A stretch of 64,000 nt of DNA from JBDTVS01 sp040007095 (GTDB taxonomy: Bacteria > Acidobacteriota > Vicinamibacteria > Vicinamibacterales > CAVVIG01): positions 1 to 64,000 of the forward strand of contig JBDTVS010000033.1 in assembly GCA_040007095.1 (NCBI GenBank), in the 5' to 3' direction. The notes beneath the pieces are model-generated. The model was not told the origin of the DNA and did no database searches. It was given only the letters and a program-made list of their open reading frames with translations. The translations under genes were made by a program, and so were the position numbers. Shown in pieces: positions 18,798 to 27,687 of the stretch; the first letter of the stretch is position 1, and each line of letters opens with the position of its first letter.

Positions 18798-20341
18798 GCC
18801 GCACCAGGAAGGCCGCCCTCACCGCCGTGTTCTCGTACGCGCAGTTTGCGATGGCCATCATCCCGGGGCTCGTGCTGGTGCCGCTGACCCTTCGCTGTCT
18901 CGGTGCGCGGACCTACGGTCTGTGGCTGACCATCGGCGAAGTGCTCACCTATGCGCTGATGGCCGACCCCGGAATCCTGCAAATTCTGCCCTGGATGGTC
19001 GCCGAGGCCGACGGATCCACCGATCGACAGACCCTGCGTCGTCTCGTCTCGAACGCCTTCGCCGGAGCGTTCCTCGCGGGCGCCGGGTACTTCGTCGTCG
19101 CGGCGGCCGGATGGAGCGTCCTCCCGGACATGCTCCGGCTGACGCCTGCGGATCGCGCGCTGCTTGGCCCACCGCTGGCGCTGCTCGTCATCGTCACCGC
19201 GGTCACCTACCCGCTTCGCGTCTTCCGCGCCGTGCTCCTCGGTCTGCAGGACGTGACGTTTGTGGGAGCGCTGGCTGTCGCCGAAATCGCGATCAACGTC
19301 GTCATCATGGCGGTGATGTTGCTGAAGGGCTATACGGTATGGGCCATGGTCGGTGCCGCCGCGATCTCGGCGACGAGCATGGCCGTGGCCAACGGACTGC
19401 GCGTGCTGTATCTCGCGCCGGACCTGGTGACATCGCTCGAGCGTCCGAGCCTTGCGGGAATCCGGCCGCTCCTGCGAGGCGGCGTTGGCGCCTGGCTGTC
19501 CAGTTTCGGGTGGATGTTGCTGTCCGCCAGCAACAACATCGTGATTTCGTATCTCGGACATCCTGAGTGGGTCCCCGTCTTCAGCTGTACGGCGAAGATG
19601 AGCCTGATGCTGACGCAACTCGCCTGGGTGATGCCCGACAGCGGCCTGGTGGGATTGGCGCAACTGCACGGCGAGCGGCCGCGCTCCAACCGCGTGAAGC
19701 AAATGGTCGGCGCACTCGTGCAGCTGCACCTGCTCATGGCGGGCGCGGCCGCGTGCGCTGTGCTGGCGTTCAATCCGGTGTTTGTCGGGCACTGGGTCGG
19801 CGCGCCGTTTTTTGGCGGGATGCGTTTGAACGCTCTGCTCGCCGCCGGGGTCGTCGTCTACGGTCTGATTCACGGCCTTCTTACGGCGGCGGCTGTGGTC
19901 GGAGATCGGTTGCGCGTGGGCGTGATCTCGCTCGTCAACGGAGCGGTCCAGTGCGCGTTCGCGATCCTGTTCGGCGGGATGTGGGGACTGAGCGGGGTGG
20001 CGGCGGCGGGGCTTCTGGCTGGGCTCGTCACCGCGGTGCCCACCGGTCTCGGGTTGCTGCGCACCGCCGGGTCGGTCTCTCTGCCGATGCTGGCGCGCGA
20101 GATCGTCGGACGCTGGGCTGGGCGGGCGGCGCCGTTGTTGGCGGTGGCTGCATCGATTGGCTTCTTCCGTCAGACTCTGGGTGCGCCGCTGAGCGCGGCC
20201 GCGGCCGTCGGGATCGGGCTCGTGTACGTCTGGCACATGCGCCCGCTCTATCACATTCTGCCGATCGATCCGCGCTGGGTCCGTTGGCTTGTCTCGCTCA
20301 GGCTGCTGCCGCAGCCGGTCGTGCCACTGGAGCAGGCGTGA
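18794..20341 (+). CDS. Wzx-like oligosaccharide flippase
   Basis: MATE/MOP-superfamily polysaccharide transporter of 515 residues with about 12-14 membrane segments, starting KAALTAVFSYAQFAMAIIPGLVLVPLTLRCLGARTYG, the usual first two helices of the family (TLRCLGARTYGLW signature). Expected to flip undecaprenyl-PP-linked repeat units to the periplasm for Wzy. The start ATG lies in an ATGA overlap with the methyltransferase gene. Presence of Wzx, Wzy and Wzc homologues defines this as a Wzx/Wzy-dependent pathway. Confidence 0.9.
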   Translation: MSRTRKAALTAVFSYAQFAMAIIPGLVLVPLTLRCLGARTYGLWLTIGEVLTYALMADPGILQILPWMVAEADGSTDRQTLRRLVSNAFAGAFLAGAGYFVVAAAGWSVLPDMLRLTPADRALLGPPLALLVIVTAVTYPLRVFRAVLLGLQDVTFVGALAVAEIAINVVIMAVMLLKGYTVWAMVGAAAISATSMAVANGLRVLYLAPDLVTSLERPSLAGIRPLLRGGVGAWLSSFGWMLLSASNNIVISYLGHPEWVPVFSCTAKMSLMLTQLAWVMPDSGLVGLAQLHGERPRSNRVKQMVGALVQLHLLMAGAAACAVLAFNPVFVGHWVGAPFFGGMRLNALLAAGVVVYGLIHGLLTAAAVVGDRLRVGVISLVNGAVQCAFAILFGGMWGLSGVAAAGLLAGLVTAVPTGLGLLRTAGSVSLPMLAREIVGRWAGRAAPLLAVAASIGFFRQTLGAPLSAAAAVGIGLVYVWHMRPLYHILPIDPRWVRWLVSLRLLPQPVVPLEQA

Positions 20342-21525
20342 TCCTGGCGGACCGGGCCGTGTCCGACGCCGCTGCGGCGCCGGTCAGTCCTGCCGTGCAT
20401 TGGCACATCCTGAGCGGGGAATACCCTCCGCAGCCCGGCGGCGTCAGCGACTATACGCGGCTGGTCGCAGTGGGACTCGCCGGCGCGGGAGATGGCGTGA
20501 CCATCTGGGCGCCTCCGTGCGACGAGCCGGAGCAGACTCATCCTGGCGTCACCGTTCGCCGGCTGCCCGATCGGTTCGGACTTCGATCGCTCCGTGTGCT
20601 TGGCCGTGAATTCGATCGCGCGCCAGAGCCCAAGCGGTGGCTGGTGCAATATGTGCCGCACGCCTTCGGCTGGAAAGCCGCGAACGTGCCGTTTTGCCTC
20701 TGGCTGCGATCGCGGCGGCGTGATTCACTGTGGGTCATGTTTCACGAGGTGGCCTATCCCTCCGGCGCCGGCTACAGCATCGCCGAGCGGGGTCTTGCGT
20801 TCGTCACGCGGCGAATGGCCGCGATCGTCGCTCGATCGGCGCAGCGAGTGTTCGTCTCGATACCGGCCTGGGGAACGCTGCTCGAGTCGCTCGCGGTGCC
20901 TCGCGCACCAATCGTGTGGCTTCCGGTCGTCAGCGGCGTTCCTGTCGTCGACGATCCGATCGGCACCGCGGAAGTCAGAACGAGGATTGGGGGAGGCCAC
21001 CCGATCGTCGGCCATCTGGGCACCTACGGCGGACTGATTCGTCCGTTGTTGGAGGCCTGCGTCCCGGGATTGCTTGCGGCGACAGACAGTCATCTCCTGC
21101 TGCTCGGGCGGGGCGGCGAGTCGATGCGGGACGAGTTAGTGCGCCGCCATCCGCAGCTCGCCCGACGCGTTCACGCACCGGGACAATTGTCGGACGCCGA
21201 CCTGTCGCGGCACATCACGGCGTGCGACGTCATGCTGCAGCCGTATCCGGACGGCGTCAGCACTCGTCGCACGACCATGATGGCCGCGCTCTCGCATGGG
21301 AGGCCGGTGGTGACGACATCCGGCCGCCTCACCGAGCCGCTGTGGTCGGCCTGCGACGCCGTCATCTTGATCCCGGCGGACCGGCCGGCTGATTTGGCGC
21401 CGGCCGCCGCCAGGCTGATCGCAGACCCCACGCATCGCGGCCAGCTGGCAGCACGATCGCGCGCGCTCTATGCCGAACGCTTCGATCTGGCGCATACGGT
21501 TGAGACTTTGAGGTCGGCACTTTGA
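20338..21525 (+). CDS. Glycosyltransferase family 4 protein lacking a canonical E-x7-E motif
   Basis: GT-B fold protein of about 395 residues. The acceptor half starts VHWHILSGEYPPQPGGVSDYTRLVAVGL with the GGVSDY loop seen in many GT4 enzymes. The donor half has PIVGHLGTYGGLIRPLLEACVPGLL. Where an E-x7-E motif is expected it reads DGVSTRRTTMMAALSHGRPVVTT, so both acidic positions are changed; a subgroup of GT4-like enzymes shows this. The start is a GTG at 20338 in a GTGA overlap with the flippase stop. Last gene of the first tightly coupled block. Confidence 0.8.
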   Translation: MILADRAVSDAAAAPVSPAVHWHILSGEYPPQPGGVSDYTRLVAVGLAGAGDGVTIWAPPCDEPEQTHPGVTVRRLPDRFGLRSLRVLGREFDRAPEPKRWLVQYVPHAFGWKAANVPFCLWLRSRRRDSLWVMFHEVAYPSGAGYSIAERGLAFVTRRMAAIVARSAQRVFVSIPAWGTLLESLAVPRAPIVWLPVVSGVPVVDDPIGTAEVRTRIGGGHPIVGHLGTYGGLIRPLLEACVPGLLAATDSHLLLLGRGGESMRDELVRRHPQLARRVHAPGQLSDADLSRHITACDVMLQPYPDGVSTRRTTMMAALSHGRPVVTTSGRLTEPLWSACDAVILIPADRPADLAPAAARLIADPTHRGQLAARSRALYAERFDLAHTVETLRSAL

Positions 21526-21587
21526 GGTCGACACTACGCTGAGTCGCATCAGTCTTGACCGACCGTGATTGTGTTCCAGAGCAAGCC
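21526..21587. other. Short spacer with direct repeats after GT4 gene
   Basis: The end of the GT4 gene and the spacer contain the near-duplicate ctttgaggtcg twice within about 25 bases (around 21507-21531). With the MITE-like copy that follows, the 280 bases between two coupled glycosyltransferase blocks contain no gene. Confidence 0.4.
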
Positions 21588-21690
21588 GCCGGTGGTGAAA
21601 GTCTGGCCGGTATTCTCGGTCGTCCCGGGGTCGCGCCTTACCAGCAAGGCGCCTCGCCCGTCTCGGTGCGACGCCAGACTTTGCAAAGGG
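21588..21690. mobile_element. Short MITE-like element, second copy of the AAAGTCTGGC family
   Basis: Left end ggtggtgaaagtctggc (21591-21607) and right end gccagacttt (21673-21682) are inverted. The interior (ccggtattctcgg, cggggtcgcgcc, cccgtctcggtgcgac) matches parts of the longer element at 57465-57644. It looks like an internally deleted, non-autonomous copy. No transposase is encoded. Confidence 0.65.
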
Positions 21691-21807
21691 CTGTTAAACC
21701 GCGAAAGTGGGAGGCCACAAAGGCCGCAGAATTGATTGACCGGATTGCGACCGGATGACGACCATATTGAGGACCAGACCCCGGCGACCAGATAACCAGA
21801 TGATTAC

Positions 21808-23202
21808 ATGGCCAAGTTCGCCCGTCGGCGGCTACTGACGATCGGTCATTCGTACTGCGTCGACGTGAACCGTCGGCTCGCCCACGCCATCGCGCGTCAG
21901 GGCGATTGGGACGTGACTGTCGTTGGCCCGGCGCATTTCCGTGGCGATTTCGGGTGGCACACGCTGCGGCCCGACCCGAGCGAGCCCTGCGCCGTGGTTC
22001 CCGTTCCGGTCCATTTCAGCCGCCGCGTCCAGACGCTGCTGTACGGGCGACGGTTGGTGGAACTCCTGAAGGAGTCCTGGGATCTCGTGCACTGCTGGGA
22101 AGAACCATACGTGGCTGCCGCGGCGCAAGTGGCGTGTGCCGCGTCCCGAGACGTGCCCCTCGTGTTTGCGACGTTTCAAAACATCACCAAGCGGTATCCA
22201 CCTCCGTTCAACTGGATCGAGCGCTACGCCATGTCCCGTGCGGACGGCGTGATCGCCTTCGGGCAGACGGTCTTCGACGTCGTCGCGCCCCGCGCGCGGC
22301 GAAACATCCCGATGCGAGTGATACCACCCGGTGTGGATATCGAGCAGTTCTCGCCGGACGCGCAGGCCCGCGCTCGAATGTTCGCCAGGTATGGGTGGAG
22401 CGACGGCCCGCCGGTGGTGGGATTCGTCGGTCGTCTGGTTCCGGAGAAGGGATGCCTGCTCCTGGCCGCCGTGCTCGACCAGTTGACGGTGCCCTGGCGT
22501 GCGGTGTTCGTCGGCTCGGGTGGCCTGGAAGCGGAGCTGCGCCGGTGGAGTCTCCGGTACGGCGACCGGGTCCGCATCGAAACCCATGTCTCTCATGACG
22601 AGGTCGCCCAGCATCTCGGCGCGATGGACGTGCTGTGCGCACCGAGCCAGACAACCGGGGCATGGCGAGAGCAGTTCGGCCGCATGCTGATCGAGGCCTT
22701 CGCTTGTGGTGTGCCCGTGCTGGCCTCCGACAGCGGCGAGATTCCGTACGTCGTCGGGAATGCCGGGATGGTGGTGAGCGAAAGCGACCGTGCCGCGTGG
22801 GTTCACGCTCTGTCCGGACTGCTGTCCGATCCCGGGCGGCGCGCCGATCTCGCTGAACGCGGTCGAAGACGGGCCGTGGCGTCATTTTCATGGCCGGTGG
22901 TCGCGCGCCAGCACGCGGAATTTTTCGATCACGTCATCGGTAGCAGACAGCGCGCGACTAGTGGCCTGTCCGCGCCGAACCAGGAGCAGAACGCGGAGCG
23001 CGGCGCGCGGCTGGCAAGGCACGACGACCGAGAATACCGGGAATATTTGAGGGAGGAGCCACGCAGCCAGCCCGGATGCCCCGCCCGCGAACCTGCCCTT
23101 GATCGGCGTGGACTGGTCACTGACGCAGCGGCCGCGGCGATCGTGTCGAAGACGGCGAGGGCAGGCCGCGGACCCGCGCCGCTCGACGAGACTCGTTCGT
23201 GA
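21808..23202 (+). CDS. Glycosyltransferase family 4 protein with Arg-rich C-terminal tail
   Basis: GT4 enzyme: LHCWEEPY-type acceptor half, donor half PPVVGFVGRLVPEKGCLLLAAVL and E-x7-E motif EQFGRMLIEAFACGVPVLASDSGEIPYVVG. The catalytic fold ends near residue 390; the remaining ~70 residues are Arg/Glu/Ala-rich and low-complexity, and continue in frame to overlap the next gene by four bases. The tail may be genuine or may reflect read-through of spacer DNA after loss of the original stop. Start ATG at 21808. Confidence 0.85.
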   Translation: MAKFARRRLLTIGHSYCVDVNRRLAHAIARQGDWDVTVVGPAHFRGDFGWHTLRPDPSEPCAVVPVPVHFSRRVQTLLYGRRLVELLKESWDLVHCWEEPYVAAAAQVACAASRDVPLVFATFQNITKRYPPPFNWIERYAMSRADGVIAFGQTVFDVVAPRARRNIPMRVIPPGVDIEQFSPDAQARARMFARYGWSDGPPVVGFVGRLVPEKGCLLLAAVLDQLTVPWRAVFVGSGGLEAELRRWSLRYGDRVRIETHVSHDEVAQHLGAMDVLCAPSQTTGAWREQFGRMLIEAFACGVPVLASDSGEIPYVVGNAGMVVSESDRAAWVHALSGLLSDPGRRADLAERGRRRAVASFSWPVVARQHAEFFDHVIGSRQRATSGLSAPNQEQNAERGARLARHDDREYREYLREEPRSQPGCPAREPALDRRGLVTDAAAAAIVSKTARAGRGPAPLDETRS

Positions 23203-24437
23203 CACCGCTGCGCGTTGCTCTCTGCGCAGATTTTCGCGAGGAGCTGTGGCCGAGCATGGATCGCGTCGCTGCCAGGCTCGTCGAATACCTACGTCAAAAC
23301 CATCGGGACGAGATCCGCGTGACGCCGGTCGTGCCGCCCTTTGTCAGGCGCGCGACGCGCGTTTCAAGGCACGCCGCCGGACGCGCGTTCACAGTCGATC
23401 GGCTGGTGAATCGCCTCTGGGACTACCCGCGCTGCGTTTCGAAGCTTGCCGGCGACTACGATGTCTTTCACATCGTCGATCACAGCTACGCACAGCTGGT
23501 TCACCGGCTCCCGGCACACCGCACCGTGGTCACCTGCCACGACCTCGACGCATTCCGATCGCTGCTGCATCCTGCCGACGAACCGCGGTCGGCGCCCTAT
23601 CGCGCCATGATGCGCCATGTGCTGGCCGGCCTGCGGCGTGCCGCGCGCGTCACCTGCGACACCGCGGCGGTTGCCGATGAGCTCATGGCGCGACAGCTGA
23701 TCTCGCCCGAGCGCGTGATCGTCGCACCGGTCGCCGTCGGGCCGGAATTTTCGAGCGCTGCAGACCTCGATGCCGATCGGGCTGCCGCGCAGCTGATCGG
23801 CTGCTCCTCGGATACGACGGTGCTTCTCCATGTCGGCAGCACCATTCCGCGCAAGCGAATCGATCTGCTGCTCAGGATGTTCCGGGAGTTGTGCGATCGC
23901 ATTCCGAGTCTGCGTCTTGTTCGCGTGGGCGGACCGTTCACGCTCGACCAACGTCAGCTCGCCCATCAGCTCGGAATCGACGATGACATTGCCGTGCTCG
24001 ATTTCCTCGACGATCGCGCGCTGGCGGCCATGTATCGGCGCGCCGCGCTGGTCCTGTTGCCGTCAGACCGTGAAGGGTTCGGCCTGCCGATTCTCGAAGC
24101 AATGGCGTGCGGTACACCGGTTGTCGCCAGCGACCTGCCGGTGCTGCGGGAAGTCGGCGGGTCGGCCGGCGAGTACTGCGCGCCAGGCGCCGTCGCGCTC
24201 TGGTCCGCACGGGTGGAGGAACTGCTCAGCGAACGTCGGCAGTCGCCCGCTCGCTGGCAGGCGAGAATCGACGCCGGTCTGGAGCGTGCCGGCCGCTTCA
24301 GCTGGTCCCAGTTCGCCGCTCGTCTCGCTGCCGTGTACCACGACGTCGCCGCGCAAGCCGACCCGGTGATCGCACGTGAGCTCAGGGGTGTGCGAATGAA
24401 TGCGCCGCAACAACTGGAACCGCCGAGAGCTCGATGA
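23199..24437 (+). CDS. Glycosyltransferase family 4 protein
   Basis: GT4 enzyme starting at GTG 23199 in a GTGA overlap (LRVALCADFREELWPSMDRVA). The donor half TTVLLHVGSTIPRKRIDLLLRMF and E-x7-E motif EGFGLPILEAMACGTPVVASDLPVLREVGG place it in the family that includes mannosyltransferases of the WbdA/WbpY type, but the donor is not certain. 412 residues; 54 bases separate it from the next GT gene. Confidence 0.9.
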   Translation: MTPLRVALCADFREELWPSMDRVAARLVEYLRQNHRDEIRVTPVVPPFVRRATRVSRHAAGRAFTVDRLVNRLWDYPRCVSKLAGDYDVFHIVDHSYAQLVHRLPAHRTVVTCHDLDAFRSLLHPADEPRSAPYRAMMRHVLAGLRRAARVTCDTAAVADELMARQLISPERVIVAPVAVGPEFSSAADLDADRAAAQLIGCSSDTTVLLHVGSTIPRKRIDLLLRMFRELCDRIPSLRLVRVGGPFTLDQRQLAHQLGIDDDIAVLDFLDDRALAAMYRRAALVLLPSDREGFGLPILEAMACGTPVVASDLPVLREVGGSAGEYCAPGAVALWSARVEELLSERRQSPARWQARIDAGLERAGRFSWSQFAARLAAVYHDVAAQADPVIARELRGVRMNAPQQLEPPRAR

Positions 24438-24491
24438 GCACGAAGGAGCTCGAAGCGGTGACCACACACACGGTCGCGGATTGAGGCGGTC

Positions 24492-25643
24492 ATGAAGATC
24501 GTGCACGCCGCCAAGTTCTATCCGCCGGTTCCGGGAGGCATGGAAGCCTTCGTCCAGACGCTGTCGGAAGGGATGGCCGACGACTGGGACGTCGTGGTGG
24601 TCGCAGCCAACGACGCGAGGCGTACGGTTGAAGAGCGTCTCGATGGCGTTCGCGTCGTGCGGGCGGGCGCCATCGGCGTCGCGGCGTCGGTCCCGTTGTG
24701 CCCGTCGCTGCCATTGCTGTTGTGGCGCGAGCGTGCCGACTGCGTCGTGCTCCACGAGCCAAACCCTGTCGCCGGATCGGCGGTGTTCCTGCATACCCCC
24801 GCGCCGCGCCTCGTCGTCTGGCACCACAGTGATCTCGTACGCCCGTGGTGGGCGATCCCCACCTATGGACGCCTGCAGCGAGCCCTCTACCGGCGGGCCG
24901 ATTGCGTCATCGTGTCCAATCCCGTGCTCGCGGCGCGTTCGCCCCTGGTTCGCTGCGCACGGCGTGTGGCGGTGATTCCCCACGGCGTCGATCTGCCGAG
25001 GTACCGGACGCTCAGTGCGGCGCAAGACGCCGTCGCGGCCCGCATTCGCGCGGAAGCGCCGGGGCCGCGGATGCTGTTTGTTGGCCGCTTTGTCTACTAC
25101 AAGGGCCTCGACGTGCTGATCGAAGCGATGTCGTGCTGTCCGGGCACGTTGATTCTGGTGGGCGAGGGGCCGCTTGGCGGCGAGCTGCGCCGGCAAGTGG
25201 CTGCTCTTGGTCTCGGAGCCCGTGTCGTATTCGCCGGCAACGTGTCGAACGACGAGTTGCCGGCCTATTACCACGCCAGCGACGTCTTCGTGCTGCCGTC
25301 GGTTGCGGAAAGTGAAACTTACGGTCTCGTCCAGATCGAGGCCATGGCGTCCGGCGTGCCGGTCGTGAGCACGAATCTGCCGACGGGTGTGCCGTGGGTC
25401 AATCAGGACGGCGTGACCGGGATCGTCGTTCCGCCGCGCGATCCGCGGGCGCTGGCCGAGGCGCTGACGAGGCTCGCCGGCGACGTCTCGCTTCGCCGGA
25501 CGCTCGGCGACAACGGCCGGCGGCGCGCCGAAACCGTTTTCTCGCGCGACGACACCGTCAGGACCTTCCGAGCGCTCATCGAAGCAACCGTCCGCGAGCC
25601 CCGCCACCTCGATCAGTGGTTGGCGCACGCTCAGCCGCTGTGA
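24492..25643 (+). CDS. Glycosyltransferase family 4 protein
   Basis: GT4 enzyme of 383 residues, starting MKIVHAAKFYPPVPGGMEAF with the PPxPGGME acceptor loop. Donor half: RMLFVGRFVYYKGLDVLIEAM and E-x7-E motif ETYGLVQIEAMASGVPVVSTNLPTG. It is the seventh GT4 gene of the locus. The stop overlaps the sugar transferase ATG by one base (TGATG). Confidence 0.92.
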   Translation: MKIVHAAKFYPPVPGGMEAFVQTLSEGMADDWDVVVVAANDARRTVEERLDGVRVVRAGAIGVAASVPLCPSLPLLLWRERADCVVLHEPNPVAGSAVFLHTPAPRLVVWHHSDLVRPWWAIPTYGRLQRALYRRADCVIVSNPVLAARSPLVRCARRVAVIPHGVDLPRYRTLSAAQDAVAARIRAEAPGPRMLFVGRFVYYKGLDVLIEAMSCCPGTLILVGEGPLGGELRRQVAALGLGARVVFAGNVSNDELPAYYHASDVFVLPSVAESETYGLVQIEAMASGVPVVSTNLPTGVPWVNQDGVTGIVVPPRDPRALAEALTRLAGDVSLRRTLGDNGRRRAETVFSRDDTVRTFRALIEATVREPRHLDQWLAHAQPL

Positions 25644-26263
25644 TGTCGAGGATCGATGCCGTCGCGAAACGGACGCTCGATCTCGCGCTGTCCGGCGCGG
25701 GCCTGCTGGTGTCCTCACCGCTCTGGATGGTGATTGCTGCCGCGATCCGCGTGGACAGCCGCGGGCCCGTTTTCTTTGTGCAATGGCGCGTCGGGCGGTG
25801 CGGGCGGCGATTCAAGGCGCTGAAGTTTCGCTCGATGACCGTCGACGCGGAGCGTACGGCCGGATCGGTGCAGGTCGTCGAGCACGATCCGCGCGTGACG
25901 CGCGTCGGCCGTGTGCTGCGCGCGACCGCCATGGACGAACTCCCGCAGTTGTGGAACATTTTTCGCGGCGACATGAGCGTCGTCGGCCCCCGCGCGCTGC
26001 GGCCGGACGAGCCCGAACTGGGCGAGACCACGCCCACCCCGCTCGAAGACGTGCCCGGATTTGCCGAACGGTCGTCGGTCCGGCCGGGACTGACCGGTCT
26101 GGCGCAAATCTACGCGCCGCGCGACGTGCGACGCCGGCAGAAGTTCCGGTACGACCGCCTGTACATCCACCGACAGTCGTTCGAACTGGACCTCCGGCTG
26201 ATTGCGCTCTCGTTCTGGATTACCGCGCGTGGAACCTGGGAGGCACGTGGGAGGAAATACTAG
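25643..26263 (+). CDS. Initiating sugar (phosphoglycosyl) transferase, short monotopic PGT form
   Basis: Transfers a sugar-1-phosphate to undecaprenyl phosphate, the first step of repeat-unit assembly. The 206-residue protein is the catalytic core only. One N-terminal re-entrant membrane helix (LDLALSGAGLLVSSPLWMVIAAAI) is followed by the signatures KALKFRSM, DELPQLWNIFRGDMSVVGPR and SVRPGLTGLAQI. The multi-spanning N-terminal domain of WbaP is absent, as in PglC-type enzymes. ATG at 25643 immediately follows the GT4 stop. Confidence 0.93.
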   Translation: MSRIDAVAKRTLDLALSGAGLLVSSPLWMVIAAAIRVDSRGPVFFVQWRVGRCGRRFKALKFRSMTVDAERTAGSVQVVEHDPRVTRVGRVLRATAMDELPQLWNIFRGDMSVVGPRALRPDEPELGETTPTPLEDVPGFAERSSVRPGLTGLAQIYAPRDVRRRQKFRYDRLYIHRQSFELDLRLIALSFWITARGTWEARGRKY

Positions 26264-26327
26264 TGCATAAGAAAGCTATACTGTCCGCGCGCTCGAGGCG
26301 CCTGTCGCACTTCACCTGGTCAATCTG

Positions 26328-27488
26328 ATGCCAATGCGCGACGTGGTGATTGTTGGCGGCGGGCCGGCCGGCCTGATGACCGGGTGGAGGCTCGCCCGCG
26401 CGGGTCACGATGTGACCTTGTTCGAAGAGCATCCCGTCGTTGGCGAGCCCGTGCACTGCACCGGCATCCTTGCACGCGAGGCCTTCGAGGAGTTCGGCCT
26501 CGGGTCCGAGGGCGTGCTGAACATGCTGACGACCGTGCGATTCCACGCGCCGGGTGGCGACTCTTTCGTGTATTCCACGGCGACAGTGGAGGCAGTGGTC
26601 ATCGACCGCCCGGTGTTCGACCGGGTGCTTGCCCGTGAGGCGATTCGTGCGGGAGTCACGATCATGCACGGCCGCGTCAACCGCGTGATCGTGGACCGCG
26701 ACGGCGTGACGGTGACCTCCGACCAGGTGACCGCCCGCGCGCGAGCCTGTGTGCTGGCGTGCGGCGCGAATTACGCGCTGCAGCGGAAGATGGGATTCGG
26801 CGTGCCCGAGTTGCTGATGCGCTCGGCACAGACCGAGCTGCCGGTCGATCGGCTCGGCGACGTCGAAGTGCATTTCGGCCGTCAGACGGCGCCCGGCGGT
26901 TTCGCCTGGGCCGTCCCGGTCACGCGTGGCGATCGCGCGTTTGTTCGTGTCGGAGTGATGTGTGAGGATAATCCACGCGGGCACTTCGAGCAGATGCTGG
27001 CGCAGGTCTCGCCGAGATGGGGTGTGCACCGGCCGTTCGACGCGCGGCCTCGTCAGAAGGTGCTGCCGCTTCAACCGATCGCGCGCACGTATGCGGACCG
27101 CGTCGTCGTGGTCGGCGACGCCGCCGGCCTCGTCAAGCCGACGACGGGCGGCGGCATCTACTACAGCTTGCACAGCGCAGAGATCGCCGCCGAGGTGTTG
27201 TCGCGGGCGCTCGAACGCGACGAATTGTCGGGTGGTGTTCTGTCCGAGTACGAAACGAAGTGGCGGGCGCGATTCGATCCGGAAATGCGCACGCAGCTCG
27301 TGCTGAGGAGAATCGCGCAGCGGCTGAACGACGAGGACATCGACGGTCTGTTCGAGCTCGCTCGAACCGACGGCATTCTGCCGCTGATTCGACGCACGGC
27401 CGCGTTCAATCACCACCGCGAGTTCATCGTCGCCCTCCTGAAACACCCGCCCGCCCGCCGGTTGATGTTCAAGACGTTCGTCGCGTAG
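26328..27488 (+). CDS. FAD-dependent oxidoreductase, geranylgeranyl reductase family
   Basis: 386-residue flavoprotein. The N-terminal Rossmann FAD motif is VVIVGGGPAGLMTGWRLARAGHDVTLFEE. The family signature is VGEPVHCTGIL near residue 40. The second FAD motif is RVVVVGDAAGLVKPTTGGGIYYSL near 265. Geranylgeranyl reductase-like enzymes saturate isoprenoid chains; a link to polyprenyl carrier lipid in this polysaccharide locus is possible but is inference. Start ATG at 26328, with an alternative internal ATG two codons on. Confidence 0.85.
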   Translation: MPMRDVVIVGGGPAGLMTGWRLARAGHDVTLFEEHPVVGEPVHCTGILAREAFEEFGLGSEGVLNMLTTVRFHAPGGDSFVYSTATVEAVVIDRPVFDRVLAREAIRAGVTIMHGRVNRVIVDRDGVTVTSDQVTARARACVLACGANYALQRKMGFGVPELLMRSAQTELPVDRLGDVEVHFGRQTAPGGFAWAVPVTRGDRAFVRVGVMCEDNPRGHFEQMLAQVSPRWGVHRPFDARPRQKVLPLQPIARTYADRVVVVGDAAGLVKPTTGGGIYYSLHSAEIAAEVLSRALERDELSGGVLSEYETKWRARFDPEMRTQLVLRRIAQRLNDEDIDGLFELARTDGILPLIRRTAAFNHHREFIVALLKHPPARRLMFKTFVA

Positions 27489-27526
27489 CCGGACCTGGCG
27501 CGCGACGCTCGGCGCCCTAAGCGTCC

Positions 27527-27687
27527 TTAGGACCCCGGCAAAATTAGGCTGCCACCTTCGCCGTCGATATCCCGCCGCGCTGCGTTGCTCGTCGCTTGCA
27601 TACTCCCGGTATGCGCGCTCCTCACGCCTGGCCGGGCGGGCGCCTCGACGCCCAAGCTGACAGCTTAATTCCCGCCAGGGTCCTTAC
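27527..27687. mobile_element. MITE-like palindromic element, copy 1
   Basis: About 160 bp with imperfect terminal inverted repeats of about 40 bp: the left end begins ttaggaccccggcaaaatta and the right end, reversed, begins taaggaccctggcgggaatta. The central part (gcgttgctcgtcgcttgcat, actcccggtatgcg, gccgggcgggcgcctcgacg) is shared almost word for word with the element at 61238-61396. It contains no coding sequence, and its right arm supplies the last codons and stop of the minus-strand O-antigen ligase gene. Confidence 0.8.

Noticed and set aside
18317..20254. 645-codon minus-strand open frame opposite the flippase gene
   Set aside because: Arg/His/Gln-rich antisense shadow of the Wzx and methyltransferase genes; no domain seen.
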